NCBI GenBank assembly: GCA_019188255.1
Contig: JAETXT010000012.1
Coordinates: 806,001-870,000, forward strand
DNA: 64,000 nt
From: Verticillium longisporum
Taxonomy: Eukaryota > Ascomycota > Sordariomycetes > Glomerellales > Plectosphaerellaceae
Direction: 5' to 3'
Positions 10,939 to 23,600 of the stretch are shown one piece after another (the stretch's first letter is position 1; every line of letters starts with the position of its first letter). The position numbers and the translations under genes are program-made. The notes under the pieces were generated by a model, which was not told the DNA's origin, ran no database searches, and saw only the letters and a list, made by a program, of their open reading frames with translations.

Positions 10939-13588
10939 TCAACTCTCTGTCGTCAATCCATCCTGGAATCGCTGCTGCGACTGCATCACTTGCCCAAAGG
11001 TGCATTGAAGCGCGTTGAGCTGTTGCAGTATGCTGCTCTCCTCCATATCCACTGGTGCGGCGGAGTGGGGGCCAAGCCGGGCCTGTGTCGACATCGCTGG
11101 TCTTCCTGAGACGGGACGGTGATCAGGCGAGCCAAAGCAGCGATGCAGACCTTGATCACGTATCAGGTCTTCGAGCCGGTACGGGCAGTTACTGATGTAG
11201 TGACTGGTGTTGTGCTGGCCTTTGTCGATGCCGTCACCGTCGATTTGGATGTCAATTTTGCATGCTGGAGATACAGCCTGCACTTGGAGTGAACGTTCAT
11301 AAGAAGCCCAGTTCTGGTATGCCTTCAAGTCCTTCTCCTCGCAAACTCTGATCCTCTTGTACTCCAGCTCATCGCCGCGATAGAGGAAGTGCGCCTCGCC
11401 CCGACACAACCTCAGTAGGAGGCCAAAGAGCGCGGCGCCGGGGGCAAGACGGCAACGCAGGGCCAGCTCACAGGCGTGCGGCGATCGATAGAAGGTGGGA
11501 GTGGCTGCCAACTCTACATAGAATAGGCTCGAGATCAGCTGATTGGTCATTTGCTTCACAAGCACTCGGCTGATAGGGCCACCGTTGTATTGGACCAAGC
11601 AATCACATCTCCGCCCATACTGACGCTGGAGTTCGACCAGAGATCTAGCGTATGGTCAGTGCTTGGCCAGCCTGGTATCAATCGCAGGACTCACGTGCTG
11701 TCGGCCTCAGACTGCGCCATCGCATTTGACAGCAGCTTTCTCTTGGTGTGTATGACGAGAGCAGGCTGGTTTACCGACCGAACGTCTCGCAGTTCCCACT
11801 TCAATGCTTTTCCGAAGTTGATGGTCCCGTTCCACGATCTAATCCATGACTGTTTCGGGCGGACAAGTCGACGCAGGTGGTGTTTGCAGTCCTCAAGTGT
11901 CCACTTCTCAAGAAAGAGGGCGAGCGCGAAGAAGATCCCTACAACAATGAGATCGCGAGCGGAAGAACGCACACAGGAGAACGTACCGACGTTTGAGGCC
12001 AAAACCACATCGAAACTGTCAGACAAGGAGTTGCCTATCAAACTGATCGAGCGATGAATTGATCTGAGAAACTCCATGGTCTTTGCCGCCTCCACACCAC
12101 CCAGATCGAGGACGCGTATGCCCGCTGTCGGAGGGCGCAGCTTGAATGAAGCAGCATTGGGGAGCCCGCACAGTGGGCATTGTAGGACGGCTATCGTCCC
12201 TTGGCCCTCGAGCGCGCCGCAGATCACCGTGCATGCATTGCAAAGCCGATGCCTACAGTCTAGTGTCTTCGTTGGGGTGTGTACCGCGCAGACTAAACAT
12301 GTGTCTTGGGATTTGACAGACAACCACGATGCCTGCCCACGTCTCAACACAGCTTTATGCGCGGCAGCGAAGGCAACCGAAACTTTCAAGTTGTGGCTCG
12401 CGAGGGCGACGAACCTCTCCCGAATTTGTGGCGCAAGATCGCATCGGGCTGGTACAAGATCGGACACGGCACGACGTACCTTGTCTTCATCCAGTTCGGA
12501 ATAGACCATGGCAGGTGGGAAGCCTAATGGCTCATCAGAACCAGCCTGTGCATAATGCAGCATCGCGGAGCGTCACGGGGCATCAACGTACCATGCATTC
12601 CTGGAGGATAAGCGTTCATAGAGAGCGCGGATGCCAGGATCTCCGCTTGTTCCATGCCTTCCAGCGCCGTCGCTCGCAAGAAGCGGGTTAGCTGCTCGGA
12701 CAGATCATCTGGCAACGGGTTGGCTCGCCTTGCGAGTTGGCATAGTGAGAGTGGGAGAGACGGAGACTCTGTGAATTGAGCCATGGCGTCTCTGACGAGT
12801 GTCTTCCAGTGCAGTGCGGAGAAGTGTATGTCTGAGAGATGCCGCTCTCGGCAGGCACGCAAGGCAAGGGACGACAACGATGTCGCAAACGCAGTCCCTG
12901 CCTGTGCTTCCATGGTTTCGAGGTGAAGAAATGATCCTATCATGTCGCGGATCTCGGCAGCTGTGTACGCCCGCAAGGGGTCGCTGAGGCGGAGTAAGGA
13001 TAGAGTTCTAGCCACCAGGCGTGACAAAAAGTCTCTCAGATGAAGGGACGCGCCTGCCTCGGTCACCAGGACGATCTTAGGACTATATGGCGGGGATTTG
13101 TTCATGGCTGAGCGAAGCCAGTCGATGAGAAGATCTGTGACTTCGGAGGTGCTGCTGAAATCCTCGACGAAGACAAGGACGACCGCGCTGAATGACGCGA
13201 GCAGCTGATGATAGAGGGAGTAGGCAACCTCCTTCTGGCTATTTGCAGCGCATCTCATCTCATACCTCGCATAGTCGCCCTTGATCGGACCCCCTTGGAT
13301 ACGCGGAGCATCTCGAGAGGCATGGAGCTCGCAGTCGATCAGAAATGTCAGTGGTGACCCAAGGGTGCTGAGGGTGACAGCGCCTGATTGTCCCCGGCCA
13401 GAGAGCAAGGGGAAAGACTTAGTAAAAACCTGCCGCTTGGTTGTTCGTCCAATAGCCATCAAAAACTGCGGCTTTTCATGGCCTACTGCATCCAGCTCTT
13501 CATATGCTGCCAGGGTTTCTATAAGGTAAGGGCCTCCCAGCCCAGGAGCGCCCGAAGCCAAACTCAGCCAGAGCTGCGACGCAGACAT
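10939..13588 (-). CDS. RING-patatin-like protein with the catalytic site destroyed
   Basis: Four exons: 13,588-12,592, 12,523-11,987, 11,938-11,695 and 11,644-10,939. Lengths sum to 827 residues with matching phases. Layout follows the large fungal patatin-like proteins: an N-terminal alpha/beta domain (1-330), a Cys/His RING-like knot (CLVCAVHTPTKTLDCRHRLC with CPLCG after it, about 435-475), then the patatin start (GIRVLDLGGVEAAK) and a C-terminal region with SLFYVEL. Active enzymes hydrolyse acyl esters with a Ser-Asp dyad. Here the oxyanion loop DGGGxRG is degraded, GxSxG reads ASNVG, and the segment that should carry DGG/DGA is largely missing. It is therefore predicted inactive although its frame is intact. 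Patatin-like genes are a recurrent Starship cargo family. Confidence 0.82.
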
Positions 13589-14168
13589 GGCGTTCGTTGC
13601 TGGTGGTCAGGCCTGGTGTCACAGCGATCGGGGCGATTGCGGACGCAACTCTGAGTGCAATTCTCCGGAAGCCGTCTGAAGGCTGGTGATGCTGATCCAC
13701 CTCAAGGAAGGCCGTCACAATGAACCTCTGTGGAGGACACTCTACTATGATATGGCGACCCTGACTGGTCCGCGCGCTGGTTTTATTTTGACTTTTGGCA
13801 ACTGATTTTCAATGCCTTTTCGCGGATCAGATGTTCGATTGGCACGATCTCGTTGTATTGTCAGCAGGAATCCCCAGGAACACAGGGCTCAAGGCTGTGT
13901 CAGTCAGTGCGAGCACATTGTTCGGCGGCTGCGTAACGCGCGATGCTGTGGAAAGCACGAAGGCACGATTTTTTTATGCACGCACTTTCAAAAGTGGAAG
14001 AACATCGAATATTATTGCAAGGACATCTATACGTGAACATCCTCGTCAGCTGCCATTATCATCTGCCAGCGGCATTGGGCACGAGCGGCCCATGGAAACG
14101 ACCACGTGCAACTTCAATGACTGAGATATCAATGGCACCTGTGTGGCCTCTGGTTAACGTACGTCTAG

Positions 14169-14942
14169 CTAACGGGAGATCGCCGTATCAGGCCCTGCTG
14201 ATAGCTCCATTGCGTCCTTGGGCCAGGACCGGGCCACGTTGTCAGCAACGGGGACAGGAGGTTCCGCAGCAGGAGATTTCGCCCGCCGGATATGCCGGAC
14301 GCACTGCCATACAACCAGAGCGCAAATTGCTACAAATATAGCGCTACCGACAGCAGCCCCGACCAGGACCTTGGTTGATACCTGTGAGGCAGACACGTGC
14401 CTGGCACTTGGCTCCGATGAAGGTGCCTCCTGAGACGGACTGGATGGTCGAGTCGAAGATGTTGTGTAGTACCCCGCCGAAGACGTCGTGAAAGTTATGG
14501 AAGGTAGAACTGAGGGCAAGCTCAGCGGTGCATCGATGGACAGAAATGGTTGGCGGTGCGTTCTGTTGCTCTGCAATTTGGCCGGAAGAAGATCTCGCCG
14601 CGTGCAGCATCCCAGAAAGGGCGGAGTGATATCGCGGCATGTCCACCACACGGACACGCCTTTTGCGTCTTCGCAGTCCTGGGCTGGAATCGCAGCGTAC
14701 TGATTGGCTGAGAAGGACGACGGGACAAGCTCGTCTTCTGGGCACTGGCCAGACCCATTGGCACAGGGGTCGGAAAGGCAGCAGCCGACGAATTCCGTCG
14801 AATTAGCTTCGCAAACGTAGAACTGACCTTGGTCCGGGCAACGGAGGCCCAGTTTGCCAGGTGCGACGGCCATCGCGACTGCATTGACGATTGCTGGCTG
14901 ATGCGGAGGCGAATGTGGATGGACCAGGTGATTTATCTCCAT
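14169..14942 (-). CDS. Single-pass membrane protein with Cys-rich ectodomain
   Basis: Intronless, 257 residues. The N-terminal half has two similar Cys modules: QFYVCEANSTEFVGCCLSDPC followed by a Cys-Pro loop, and a WWTCRDITPPFLGCC module. They recur in a broad family of uncharacterised Pezizomycotina surface proteins. A Ser/Thr-rich stalk (about 135-180) follows, then one transmembrane helix (about 190-215, VLVGAAVGSAIFVAICALVV) with basic residues just after it, and a short tail. No classical signal peptide precedes the first module, so the protein may be anchored by its single helix. A sensor or cell-wall role is possible but unproven. Confidence 0.65.
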   Translation of the reverse strand: MEINHLVHPHSPPHQPAIVNAVAMAVAPGKLGLRCPDQGQFYVCEANSTEFVGCCLSDPCANGSGQCPEDELVPSSFSANQYAAIPAQDCEDAKGVSVWWTCRDITPPFLGCCTRRDLLPAKLQSNRTHRQPFLSIDAPLSLPSVLPSITFTTSSAGYYTTSSTRPSSPSQEAPSSEPSARHVSASQVSTKVLVGAAVGSAIFVAICALVVWQCVRHIRRAKSPAAEPPVPVADNVARSWPKDAMELSAGPDTAISR

Positions 14943-15488
14943 GGCTGGGGCCGGGGGTCTGGAAGTGAGAAGCGAGATCTAGCTGGCGTTGCCGCCTGGT
15001 CGTGCCAAGGATGTTGGGCGCCTGGTCGGCGCCTAAGCCTAAGGCAGGGCAGCGACCACGGCTGTCGTCGCCCCCTGACCACAGGTTGGACTACCTCTAC
15101 AGCAGCCTTCTTCTGGCAGTCTGCAGAAGGTCGTTATCCACGTCCAGATCAGCATGATCATGAGCATGAGGATCGAATGGTGCGTCTATTGCTTCGCTGT
15201 CAAATAATGCTGGTTGCACCCATCGGACTCTAATTGTCCAGGCTATGCTATGTCAGCCTTGACTTCAGCAAAGTAGACTGGCACGGTCAAATCAATAGTA
15301 AAACGGCGCAAGGCGCTCTGATGTTCAATCTGTGATGATATGTTCTCCACAGTCGTTGTCTGCAGGATAGCTGCGGGGGTTGCAGTAGATCTGTGATCCC
15401 GTCAGTTTCGTCACCACACCGGGAGACCTCCCACGGCATACAGCGAAGTCGCACAGAAGGCACATCAGGCGGACTGTCGGCAGCCAAT

Positions 15489-15722
15489 TCATTGCATCTT
15501 CTTTTCACAAATCAGGTCCACTTCAATACGCGGAGGGAACAACCTGAGCCGCACTCGGTCATTGCTTTGCCTCTGATCCTCACTCACTGGCATCAAATCA
15601 AGCAGGACCCTGCCAAGAAAGCTCACTGAAATGCAGACATGCTCAGAGTCATAGTCAGCGCTCGCAGTGGTGATCGACAGTACCAGGCCATTGGCACGCC
15701 ACTCTGCACGATGCCGGCGCAC
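15489..15722 (-). CDS. Possible exon of an unrecognised gene
   Basis: An open frame with protein-like composition (RANGLVLSITTASADYDS, RVRLRLFPPRIEVDLIC) reaching a stop at 15,489. A second frame (15,287-15,508) continues it with similar character but shifted, which would need an intron or a one-base change. No family recognised; the rest of 14,943-16,025 shows nothing else. Confidence 0.25.
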   Translation of the reverse strand: MRRHRAEWRANGLVLSITTASADYDSEHVCISVSFLGRVLLDLMPVSEDQRQSNDRVRLRLFPPRIEVDLICEKKMQ

Positions 15723-16025
15723 TCGGGCACTCAGGGCTGAGGCAACAGAAGAAACATGTTACCGGGCTAGGAACTATCCCAGGCGTAATTAAAGGGACCA
15801 AAACAGCGATGCTGGACAGTGGCGTCGCTTAAAGACACCCGTGGAACATTGCATCATCTAGCCTTGACTACGTGCTGCACTTAGTAACAATAGTTGAAAT
15901 CAATCGGTCTATTTGGATACCAATACGAACTGATTCAGTCGCTCTAGCCCGCTGAGCTCGGACGGTGGTGCGGACGAAAGAATGAAAAGCTGCTGCAGCG
16001 AGCGGCGAGTTTCACTTGTATGCTT

Positions 16026-16430
16026 CTAGCCTTGACTGGAAGTTTTCGTATTCTTTGACTTTTTCAATCGGCGGTGGGTAAAGTAGTTGTATTCAGGATC
16101 TTCCATCCGCGCCGGCACCTTCAATCTGTATTGGCCTTCTTCTTTCCTTTTGCCGGCTCGGAGACACTCCTTCAGCCACTCGTAACTGACAATGTGGACG
16201 CCTTTCCAATCTCTGTGGGGAATGCACGTCGTAAAGCCTTCTTTATCGGAGAGTTCACTCTGCGAAGTCACTAGGTGCGTGAGTTTCGGGTCGTCATACT
16301 TAAAAACACATTCGCCGTGAAGGTCTTCGATATGACGTTTGATTCTACTGAATTCGGACCACTCAGATGGCGCTGGATAGTTGCTGGTGAAGAGGATAGA
16401 ACATCCAATCAAAGCGCGAAAGTGGCCCAT
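16026..16430 (-). CDS. Single-BRCT-domain protein
   Basis: Intronless, 134 residues. One BRCT fold: first strand (ALIGCSILFTSNYP), a helix, the THLVTSQSEL strand, and the closing helix VHIVSYEWLKECLRAGKR with the conserved Trp. A basic tail follows (RRLKKSKNTK). BRCT domains bind phosphoproteins or other BRCT domains in DNA-damage and cell-cycle pathways. The sequence is closest to the second BRCT of the proteins at 35,989 and 37,329 (GCVIAFTSS motif there), so it looks like a half-length member of a local family. A role in damage signalling is not shown. Confidence 0.75.
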   Translation of the reverse strand: MGHFRALIGCSILFTSNYPAPSEWSEFSRIKRHIEDLHGECVFKYDDPKLTHLVTSQSELSDKEGFTTCIPHRDWKGVHIVSYEWLKECLRAGKRKEEGQYRLKVPARMEDPEYNYFTHRRLKKSKNTKTSSQG

Positions 16431-17380
16431 GGCTTTAGTTTAAGTCGGGTTTCGTACGCCTGTTCGAAGAAGGACGAGCCACGACTGGTGACAAGGCCGA
16501 TGCGGTCCTCAATAAATACTTTCTGTGAGGATGGCTCGCCCATTGGAATTCAATTTCGGAGTCGCGAATGTCAACTGCGTTTCTACTCCGTCCTGGTTTT
16601 GGGCATGCATGGTGAACCTGACCAGAATCGCACCTTAGCTGCGAGTAAGGGGTTGCCGAGTGCCAAGCTGTGGAATATTTAGAAACCAGGTTTAAGCAGA
16701 ACCGAGCTTATTCCCATATGAACATGACGACCCATCATTCGATTCAGCATTGAAACTTGCTCTGTTTCTGATTGGGGCGCCGCGGCGAAGGATGTGGTGC
16801 ATGGGCAAACAGACTCCACAGTGCAAAGTCAATTCGGGATTTAATACTGAGGATGAGCCTTTCCCGGCGCTCGTACTCGTTCACAGAAATCTACCTGACC
16901 GCCCTTACGTTTGAGTGCCCTGACGCTGGAGTGCCCTAACGCTGGAGTGCGTATTGCCGGTACGGATGGTTTGCTAGCGATGAACGTTCACAGCCCTTGC
17001 AGGCTAGCGAATAGACTAGATATCATGTTCCATTCCAAAAAAAAAAAAAAGAAGCCTGCACGGCTCCAGGGATGAAATTCTCACTCCTCATCAATATGCG
17101 AAATCCTCATTGAGTGATGGTTTTCATCTTCAGCCTCCGTGTACTACAAACCTCTTCTCGCGTGTACATTTCTCGTGGTGGCTAGCCTGCCTCATCATAC
17201 GTACCATTCAGGTGATTCGACTAAGGTCGGCTCAGAAGCCGTCAGAAGCCGCACATCCGACTCTCGAGTGGGATCGGCTGGCCAAATCTAGTACCTACTC
17301 GCCCCGAAATAAGCAAGACGCCGTCTTTGTAGTGATCCTAGTTGTGATGCGTTGCTGCTCCTGGTATTCATCTCGGCCCC
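16431..17380. other. Gene-free stretch
   Basis: No gene supported. It holds a 16-bp tandem repeat (16,908-16,955) and a poly-A run near 17,037-17,050. Confidence 0.4.
16908..16955. repeat. Three tandem 16-bp units
   Basis: CGCTGGAGTGCCCTAA-type unit repeated three times with small changes, outside any gene. Confidence 0.6.
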
Positions 17381-19137
17381 TTAACACTGGTCCTGGCTTG
17401 CAATCTTCCCTGCCGCCGGTCGGGTTCCACCGCTCTTGTACCGCCCTGCGTCATTTTCGCGTTTTGGGAGCGATTCAGAAGAATGGTTGTTCCGGTAATG
17501 TTGTCGGGCTTGCTCAAGCCGTGGAAACCCGTTGTCTTGTTGGCTGCGAGAGCATCCAGGCTCTGAACAGATGTACCGACTCCTAGCAAACCCACCCTCT
17601 CCATGGACTTCACGGAGGTGTCGCGCTAGGTTTTTCTTTGTGCCAATGGTTTTCAGACAATAAAGACAAGAAGATGGCCCATCAGTGCCACAAGCGGCGT
17701 TATCAAGGTCGTCGATCCTAAGAAAGTTCCAAGTCTGAGCGAAGGATAGGAATTGTAGACCGGGGTGAGACAAACGTTTGATGCGTACGGGAGTCTGAGG
17801 TTGTATGGGATCTCAGCAAGGACTGACCGGCAGCAGTTGATCCCGGTGATGGCGAAGAGCCTCTGCTTCCCTCGTCGGACTCTTGGGATCGGCGCATCGA
17901 ATCGCCAAGTGGTCGATCAGGGGCCGGCGGGTATGGGATTACAGGAGTCAAGGATGGCCCGTTGCGCAAGGAATGCGGCTGTTGAGCATCTTGACGAAGA
18001 ACCTTCGAGCTGAACGGAAGCGGCTGCGCACTTGGCCAGTACATAGTTCTTCCAAGCGGTTCTCCAGCAGACTTGGAAGGATGAAGGGTAATGGCTATCA
18101 AGCTGTTGGAGGACGCCGGTTCAAAGATACACTCGATGTTCGCTTTCCTGCACCTCTTACATGCCTCTTCGCTCCCAGACTGAAGCCCTTCACAACGAAT
18201 CTAATTTCAAGTTAGAGAAGCCGTGTAGAAAAGGGACCAGGCGTCGAGCGGCCGTATGGAATGGACTAACCTTCCTCCTACGACAACGGTTGCAGGCAAC
18301 CGTCGTCCGCTTATCCCGAGGAATCGCCACGACGCTAGAGAGAGTAAAGCATGGAGGATCGTCTGACGCAGCCAATAGAGCAGGGCCGTGATCGGGCCTG
18401 TGGAATCCTTGGTTAGACTGCGCTGGGTGGCTCATAGGGCCCGAAGTTAAGTATGGTGAAGGATGTTGGCGTGTAGAGATAGACGTTGGCAGAAACTCCA
18501 AGTTATCGTTGGCTTGGGGCTCTCCAGAGGCGTCTTCAACTTGGCCGCCTCTAAGACCACGTCCAAGATGATTGCCATCCTCATTGGGTGAGTGATCTCT
18601 TTGGTCTGGGGACTGGTCGTGTCGTTCTGTATTCCCACCTCTTGATTCATCGTTGAGGATCGCCGCTATACTATAGCTGCGACGGGGGCAGGCCGCCACA
18701 GGCCTCAGGGAGTGAGGTTGCAATTCGCCGTCATTGATTTGACTTTCTTTACTGTTGTCATCTAGTAAAGACCTGGAGCTGTTCGCGTTGGGGCTCGGAT
18801 GCGTAGTAATCGACATGAAGCCTTCGGTCACCTCGGTACTGAGAGGTCGGGGCTGCGAGGACAGTGATGGGCCCGAGATGCCGTTCACTCGTCGACGTTG
18901 GGCACGCGGAGAGCATGACCGGTCCGACCCGTTTGGCCCGGGTCGCTTGCGCTTTAAAACAAACACCTCCTGGTGCTCGCTCGAACGGATGCTGTTGGTC
19001 GAAATGTGTTCATCACGACTGCCCTCATTTTCATAGCGAGAATCGGTTGTGGCATCGACTGTATCCTCTGAAGAAGCTCGAGGGGGACAGAATTGGTCGT
19101 TTTGGTCATGAAAGCCTGGCGTCCTTTCCGAAGACAT
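17381..19137 (-). CDS. Zn2Cys6 transcription factor with C-terminal C2H2 fingers
   Basis: Exons 19,137-18,271, 18,200-17,776 and 17,717-17,381; 542 residues. The first intron is canonical (GTTAGT donor, CTAAC, TAG); the second (GTTTGT donor, TAG) is tentative. Residues 1-270 are Ser/Pro/Arg-rich with a basic KRKRPG patch. The binuclear zinc cluster spans about 282-314: CNRCRRRKIRC, a loop, then CKRC and the final Cys, the six-Cys GAL4 pattern. Near the C-terminus are two C2H2 fingers, CLYCLKTIGTKKNLARHLREVH and CSEPGC...H...H. The zinc cluster lies mid-protein rather than at the N-terminus, and the usual fungal regulatory middle-homology region is absent. Predicted nuclear DNA-binding regulator; target unknown. 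Confidence 0.78.
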
Positions 19138-20144
19138 TGTAGTAGGACAGGTTCAAAGAAATGTTGAGTGACGATGAGTGAGAGTGAAGTGGCGAGAAGG
19201 GATGGTGACGAGGAGTATGAGTAAAGTGAACGAGGAAGTGAGACGATGCCCCTTTTCGCGGGCACACCGGCCGGCTTTTATTGCCGCTAGCCCCCCAGGT
19301 GCACTCTTGTTGGGCGTGGATCAACTGCCCAAAACGGATGTTGACTTCTCAAGTCGGTATGACGAGTTCCAGTACCTTAGGCTTGCCAGGAAACAGCTTA
19401 CCCATCTGTGCAAGGTCCTTGCTTTGCTTCTTCTTGTCTAGAAAGTCCTGAAGTACTTCCTCGAAGCTGCCATGGTCATTTTCCGTCGGCCATGTCTACT
19501 CTTTTCTGCCTAGACGACGTGACCTCCCACAGTAACACGCTTCGCAAGATAGTCTTGCTCAGCTTGACTCTGCTCCAAGAACGGCTGGAAGATCCCGGCA
19601 TAGTTGAGACGGGTGCTTTTGGGACGACCATGCTATCAAGGTCATATGTTGTTCGAAAAAAAAGAATGGAAGCGGGCCCAGAGTCATCATCTACGCACTC
19701 CAGTGCTGCGCACTCTAGTAAACTCATCTTTATGCCCGTTTCTTCCTCTTCGAGCCTCAGTCCTTGGTTCTGCTATGTCGTTCTTGGTGCTATAAAACAT
19801 ATGCAAGTATGAGTATAGAGACTCATGCCATGACGTAGACGAGGTAAATTGATTCCAAACGTACCTATCCCAAGTGTTCTTCAATTGATGGAGGGAGCCA
19901 GCTAATATCCGAACTACGAGAAAAGATGAAAGGACGACAACATGGCGAGGTACGATCACAGCACCTACATTCAACTCCCTAAAAACATCCCCTCCCTCCA
20001 CCGTCCGTCCGATTCAAGCTTGGTCCTTGCTCCGACGTCACTGGTGTCACCTATAGAGACGAAAGAATGGGCTCTTAGTTACCCACAACGCTGGCCTATT
20101 TGCCATGGCTTACCCAAGCTTAAAGCTCGGGGAGCTCAGACTGG

Positions 20145-20399
20145 TCATTGCGGGACCGTGCTCTCGCTTGCTAAACATATTTCGTTGATAGAGATGCGCT
20201 CGCAAGGCTGGCGGAGGTCGGACAGTACAACACAGGACAACGGCCGCCACGGCGACTGTCGGCAATTGAGGCATACACCGCCCGCCACGACCCGATTGCA
20301 TTGGATGATCTCGTCTCGACGATTTGAGGAACTGCTGGCCAGTAGGTGGTTTAGCAAGTGACCCTTGTTTGGGCAGCCCGACTGCACCTGGGAGTTCAT
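20145..20399 (-). CDS. Zinc-cluster-like fragment, gene model unresolved
   Basis: An open frame of 84 residues from an ATG at 20,399 with a Cys pattern (IQCNRVVAGGVCLNCRQSPW, then LSCVV) like the Cys-rich end of fungal regulators that read C-RV-G-C-NC. After it the frame ends, while the neighbouring frame to 20,110 continues to a GTAAGC donor. Further open frames lie at 19,476-20,001 on the same strand and may be later exons. The join is not solved. Confidence 0.35.
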   Translation of the reverse strand: MNSQVQSGCPNKGHLLNHLLASSSSNRRDEIIQCNRVVAGGVCLNCRQSPWRPLSCVVLSDLRQPCERISINEICLASESTVPQ

Positions 20400-20671
20400 T
20401 GCAGCAGAAAGCTACGTGAAGCAAGATTACGAACGCAGCAGGGTAATCGCATGATTGCTATCCGTAGCAAAGCTCCGACGATGGCTGCTGCTGCATTGGC
20501 CTGGTGGAGTTTTGCCGTATTTCCGCTGTCTTCCGCGCGCATTTCTCACTCGAGTGCGCGTGCGGCCTACGTAGCTGACGCTGATACACCGGTCTTCATA
20601 CTATTGACTGGCGCATTCAATAGAGAGCTTCATATGTGTGATGACCGGAGATGTATCCGGAAGCTTTGTTC

Positions 20672-23600
20672 CTACGGTGTGGGTGGGCTATTGTTGACCG
20701 AATAGACAATGATGGAAGCTGTCTGTCCATTCACGCTATCCAATGAATCCCCCCTCAGACTTGGAGTCAAGGGCACGGTTTCGAAATCCTTCAACAACTG
20801 GTACTGGATGTCGTTGTCGCCATGATCCTGTGCTTCATTGAAATCAGCCACAGAACGCGACGAGATCCGTGGGCTACGCTCGGAAGGCCCCGAGTCATCA
20901 ATGCTCATGCTCATGATCATTCTCATACCATTTGCTGAGGTTTGGGGCCGGTTGCTGTGCCCCGACACTCGGGTATCTGCTACAGTCTCCGGACTTTGGG
21001 CGCGTCGGGGATGGCTCTCTGCCTTATCTGGCTCTTGACTATCCATACCTCACAAATTCGTGCTCTTGGGCTGGCTGCGATACCCGACCGGGCTGGTGAT
21101 GGACCGCGGCGAATTTTCCTTGTCGTAGTCCATTGTATGTGCTACGTCGCTCCTCTGGCCCATTTCTTTCGTTTCAATAGCAGCCGGATCATTCCCTTCT
21201 GTGTCTGTGCTTTCTGAAGAGTAGAGGCGTGGCCGCCTGACTTGGTCGCGCGCCGAAGCTGCAAGCGGGGTGGTCTGACGAACGATCGCCTTACCAGTGC
21301 CATATTCGTCCGTTGACTCCGGAGACGCGAGATTATTAGAAGGTGGCACTGAGCTCCGCGATGCGGAGTTTCTGTACCGGAGCGGACTCGAGATGAATCG
21401 TGGTGATCCCTCATCGATGATGATGTGCGATGGGTTTCGTCGAGGTTGTTGGGTCGAGCATTACTGTTCACTGTGGAATGATCTGGTAGCATTCCGGGTC
21501 TCTGTAAATTGTCACGCGGCCGCTTGATATGACGACGTCGTGGTGCGTCTCGAATCTTTATCTCGGGCCACGAAGAGCGCCCGTGTTCGAATGCCCTTTT
21601 TGCTGTCAACGGTGGTGGGCAATCAGCCATCTCCACGTCATGAGATGAAGAGCGCGCAGACCTGATTGTTATTTCATCAGAATGAAGGTTGACAGTGGGA
21701 GAACGGCTTCCATTGCGATGCTGTGGTCCAGCACTGCGGTGGCGTACGTGACCGTCCAGGCTCACGTGCATCGGCGGCGCGCGCTCATCGACGCCCCATC
21801 GTAAGGTGCCGAAGAAAGAGGTGATCAAGTCTTGGAAGACAAAAGACGGTGTCAGATTTTTCCTTGTAGAACCTACCGGCTGGTTGGCAACCCAGAACCC
21901 GTCGTGTTGTAGGGCCAACAACGCCACGAGAGACGGCTTGCCGCATCGCCAATTCGCCGGCGTACTCATAGACCGCTGATCAACTGCCATAATGCCGCTC
22001 CACTGAGATAGCGAATTCGGTCTACTTTGTTCGATTCTACTATGACGAAAGCCTAATATATCTGCGCGGCGGCAAAGCGCCTGCACAAAGGCATCATCGA
22101 CGCGCGCCGCGATTGCATTGCTGCCCACATTCGAAAGAGGGGCTTCGCGACTCAATCGAGGAAAGTGTCATAGCGTGGGTAGGATTAAGCCCAGGAAGGC
22201 CGCCTCGGCGCACGGTGGACCAGTCAGGCGAGTATAAACACCTTCTTCGCATTCTGAGACTGGCAACCGCGAATCATCCCAGAGCTCGCGAAGCGAACTG
22301 TACAGGGTCGGACGCTCAGCTTGAACCTCAGCGAAAAATCGCGGAGGACGGTATGATATGCTGGTTTCGGTGCGATCAGCTAACTCGGTGGCCTTGTCAG
22401 TCATGGACAGCGTGAAGATTGTCTTGAGGATTTTAGCGCCGATAGACATATATTTCATGTTTCCATCAAACAGCTCAAAGTTGCAGATGATTCCTCGGAC
22501 CTTGATTATATTCCCCAGAAGGACATCTCGCTCTGCTGAGTCTGTGACGTGGCGGAACAGCTCGCCGTTGCTCATCTTTCGCTGAATAAAGTCGCGGTCG
22601 TCAGTGCTGGCGCATGGTGCTCTGCCTTGGAGAAGCCTGACGGACTGCAGGTCGCGGAGCGGTGGTAGGTGTGTCCCGCCCCCGAGAATCTCTTCCCATA
22701 CTTGATGCATCCGAATTGAGGTACATCGCCACCATCTCGTCACAACGGGCCGCACTGATCTTCTGCCAGTTACCTAGCTTCAGCTCTGGCCACAGACCCT
22801 CGAAGGGAATTAACTTGACCAATGCGTCGACTGTAGCACAGTGTCCAAACAAAGCGGCCAAACATTTGCGTTTTGGCTTGGTCCGAATCTGGGCCTCCCA
22901 GGCTTTGCGGAGAAGGGGTTTCCCCTGGTGCCAATACTTCAACACATGCTGGCAAATCTCGCCATCGGTAGGGGGAAGACCCAGGCATGATTGGCTAGCT
23001 AGTTTCTCATAATATTGTCGTAGATGGGTAGGATCTGTTACTGGTTAGATTATCGTTCTCACTCGACCAGGGTTTCAGACCGAGATCAAAGCAGTGCAGA
23101 CGAACGGGCCAGCATTCGTCGTTAGACCATGTGGCTGCGACGTCCAGGAGATGCCCGTTGCCGAAACATTGTATTGAAAAATCGCCACGTAGATGCAGAT
23201 GCTTCCCGTTGGTAACGGTCTCCCGTAAGGCGGATTCGGACACCTGTAAAGACGCAGTGAGTTGCTCCAGGGCCTCCCCGCGATGCGGCCCCAAACCTGG
23301 AACTCGGCGGCACGCAATCGAACCCTGTCTGCTCCGACGTCGTTGAAATAGTTGACGAGCTTCTGGACATCACGAGGATCTTCAGTCTTTGTCCAATTAT
23401 GTGGATCCCCTGGTAGTGGACGTTGGACCAGCGACTGGTGCATCCAGACGACGCCAACTACGTATCGGTCAAGAGAATCTGTCATGACGCCTACGATGGC
23501 GCAACACAGACAAAGTGGACGAGAAAGCCTGATGTCCAAACCAGGCTGTGCTGCAAAACATACCGTATCGACGAACACATGGGTAGAAATGGGCTGCGAT

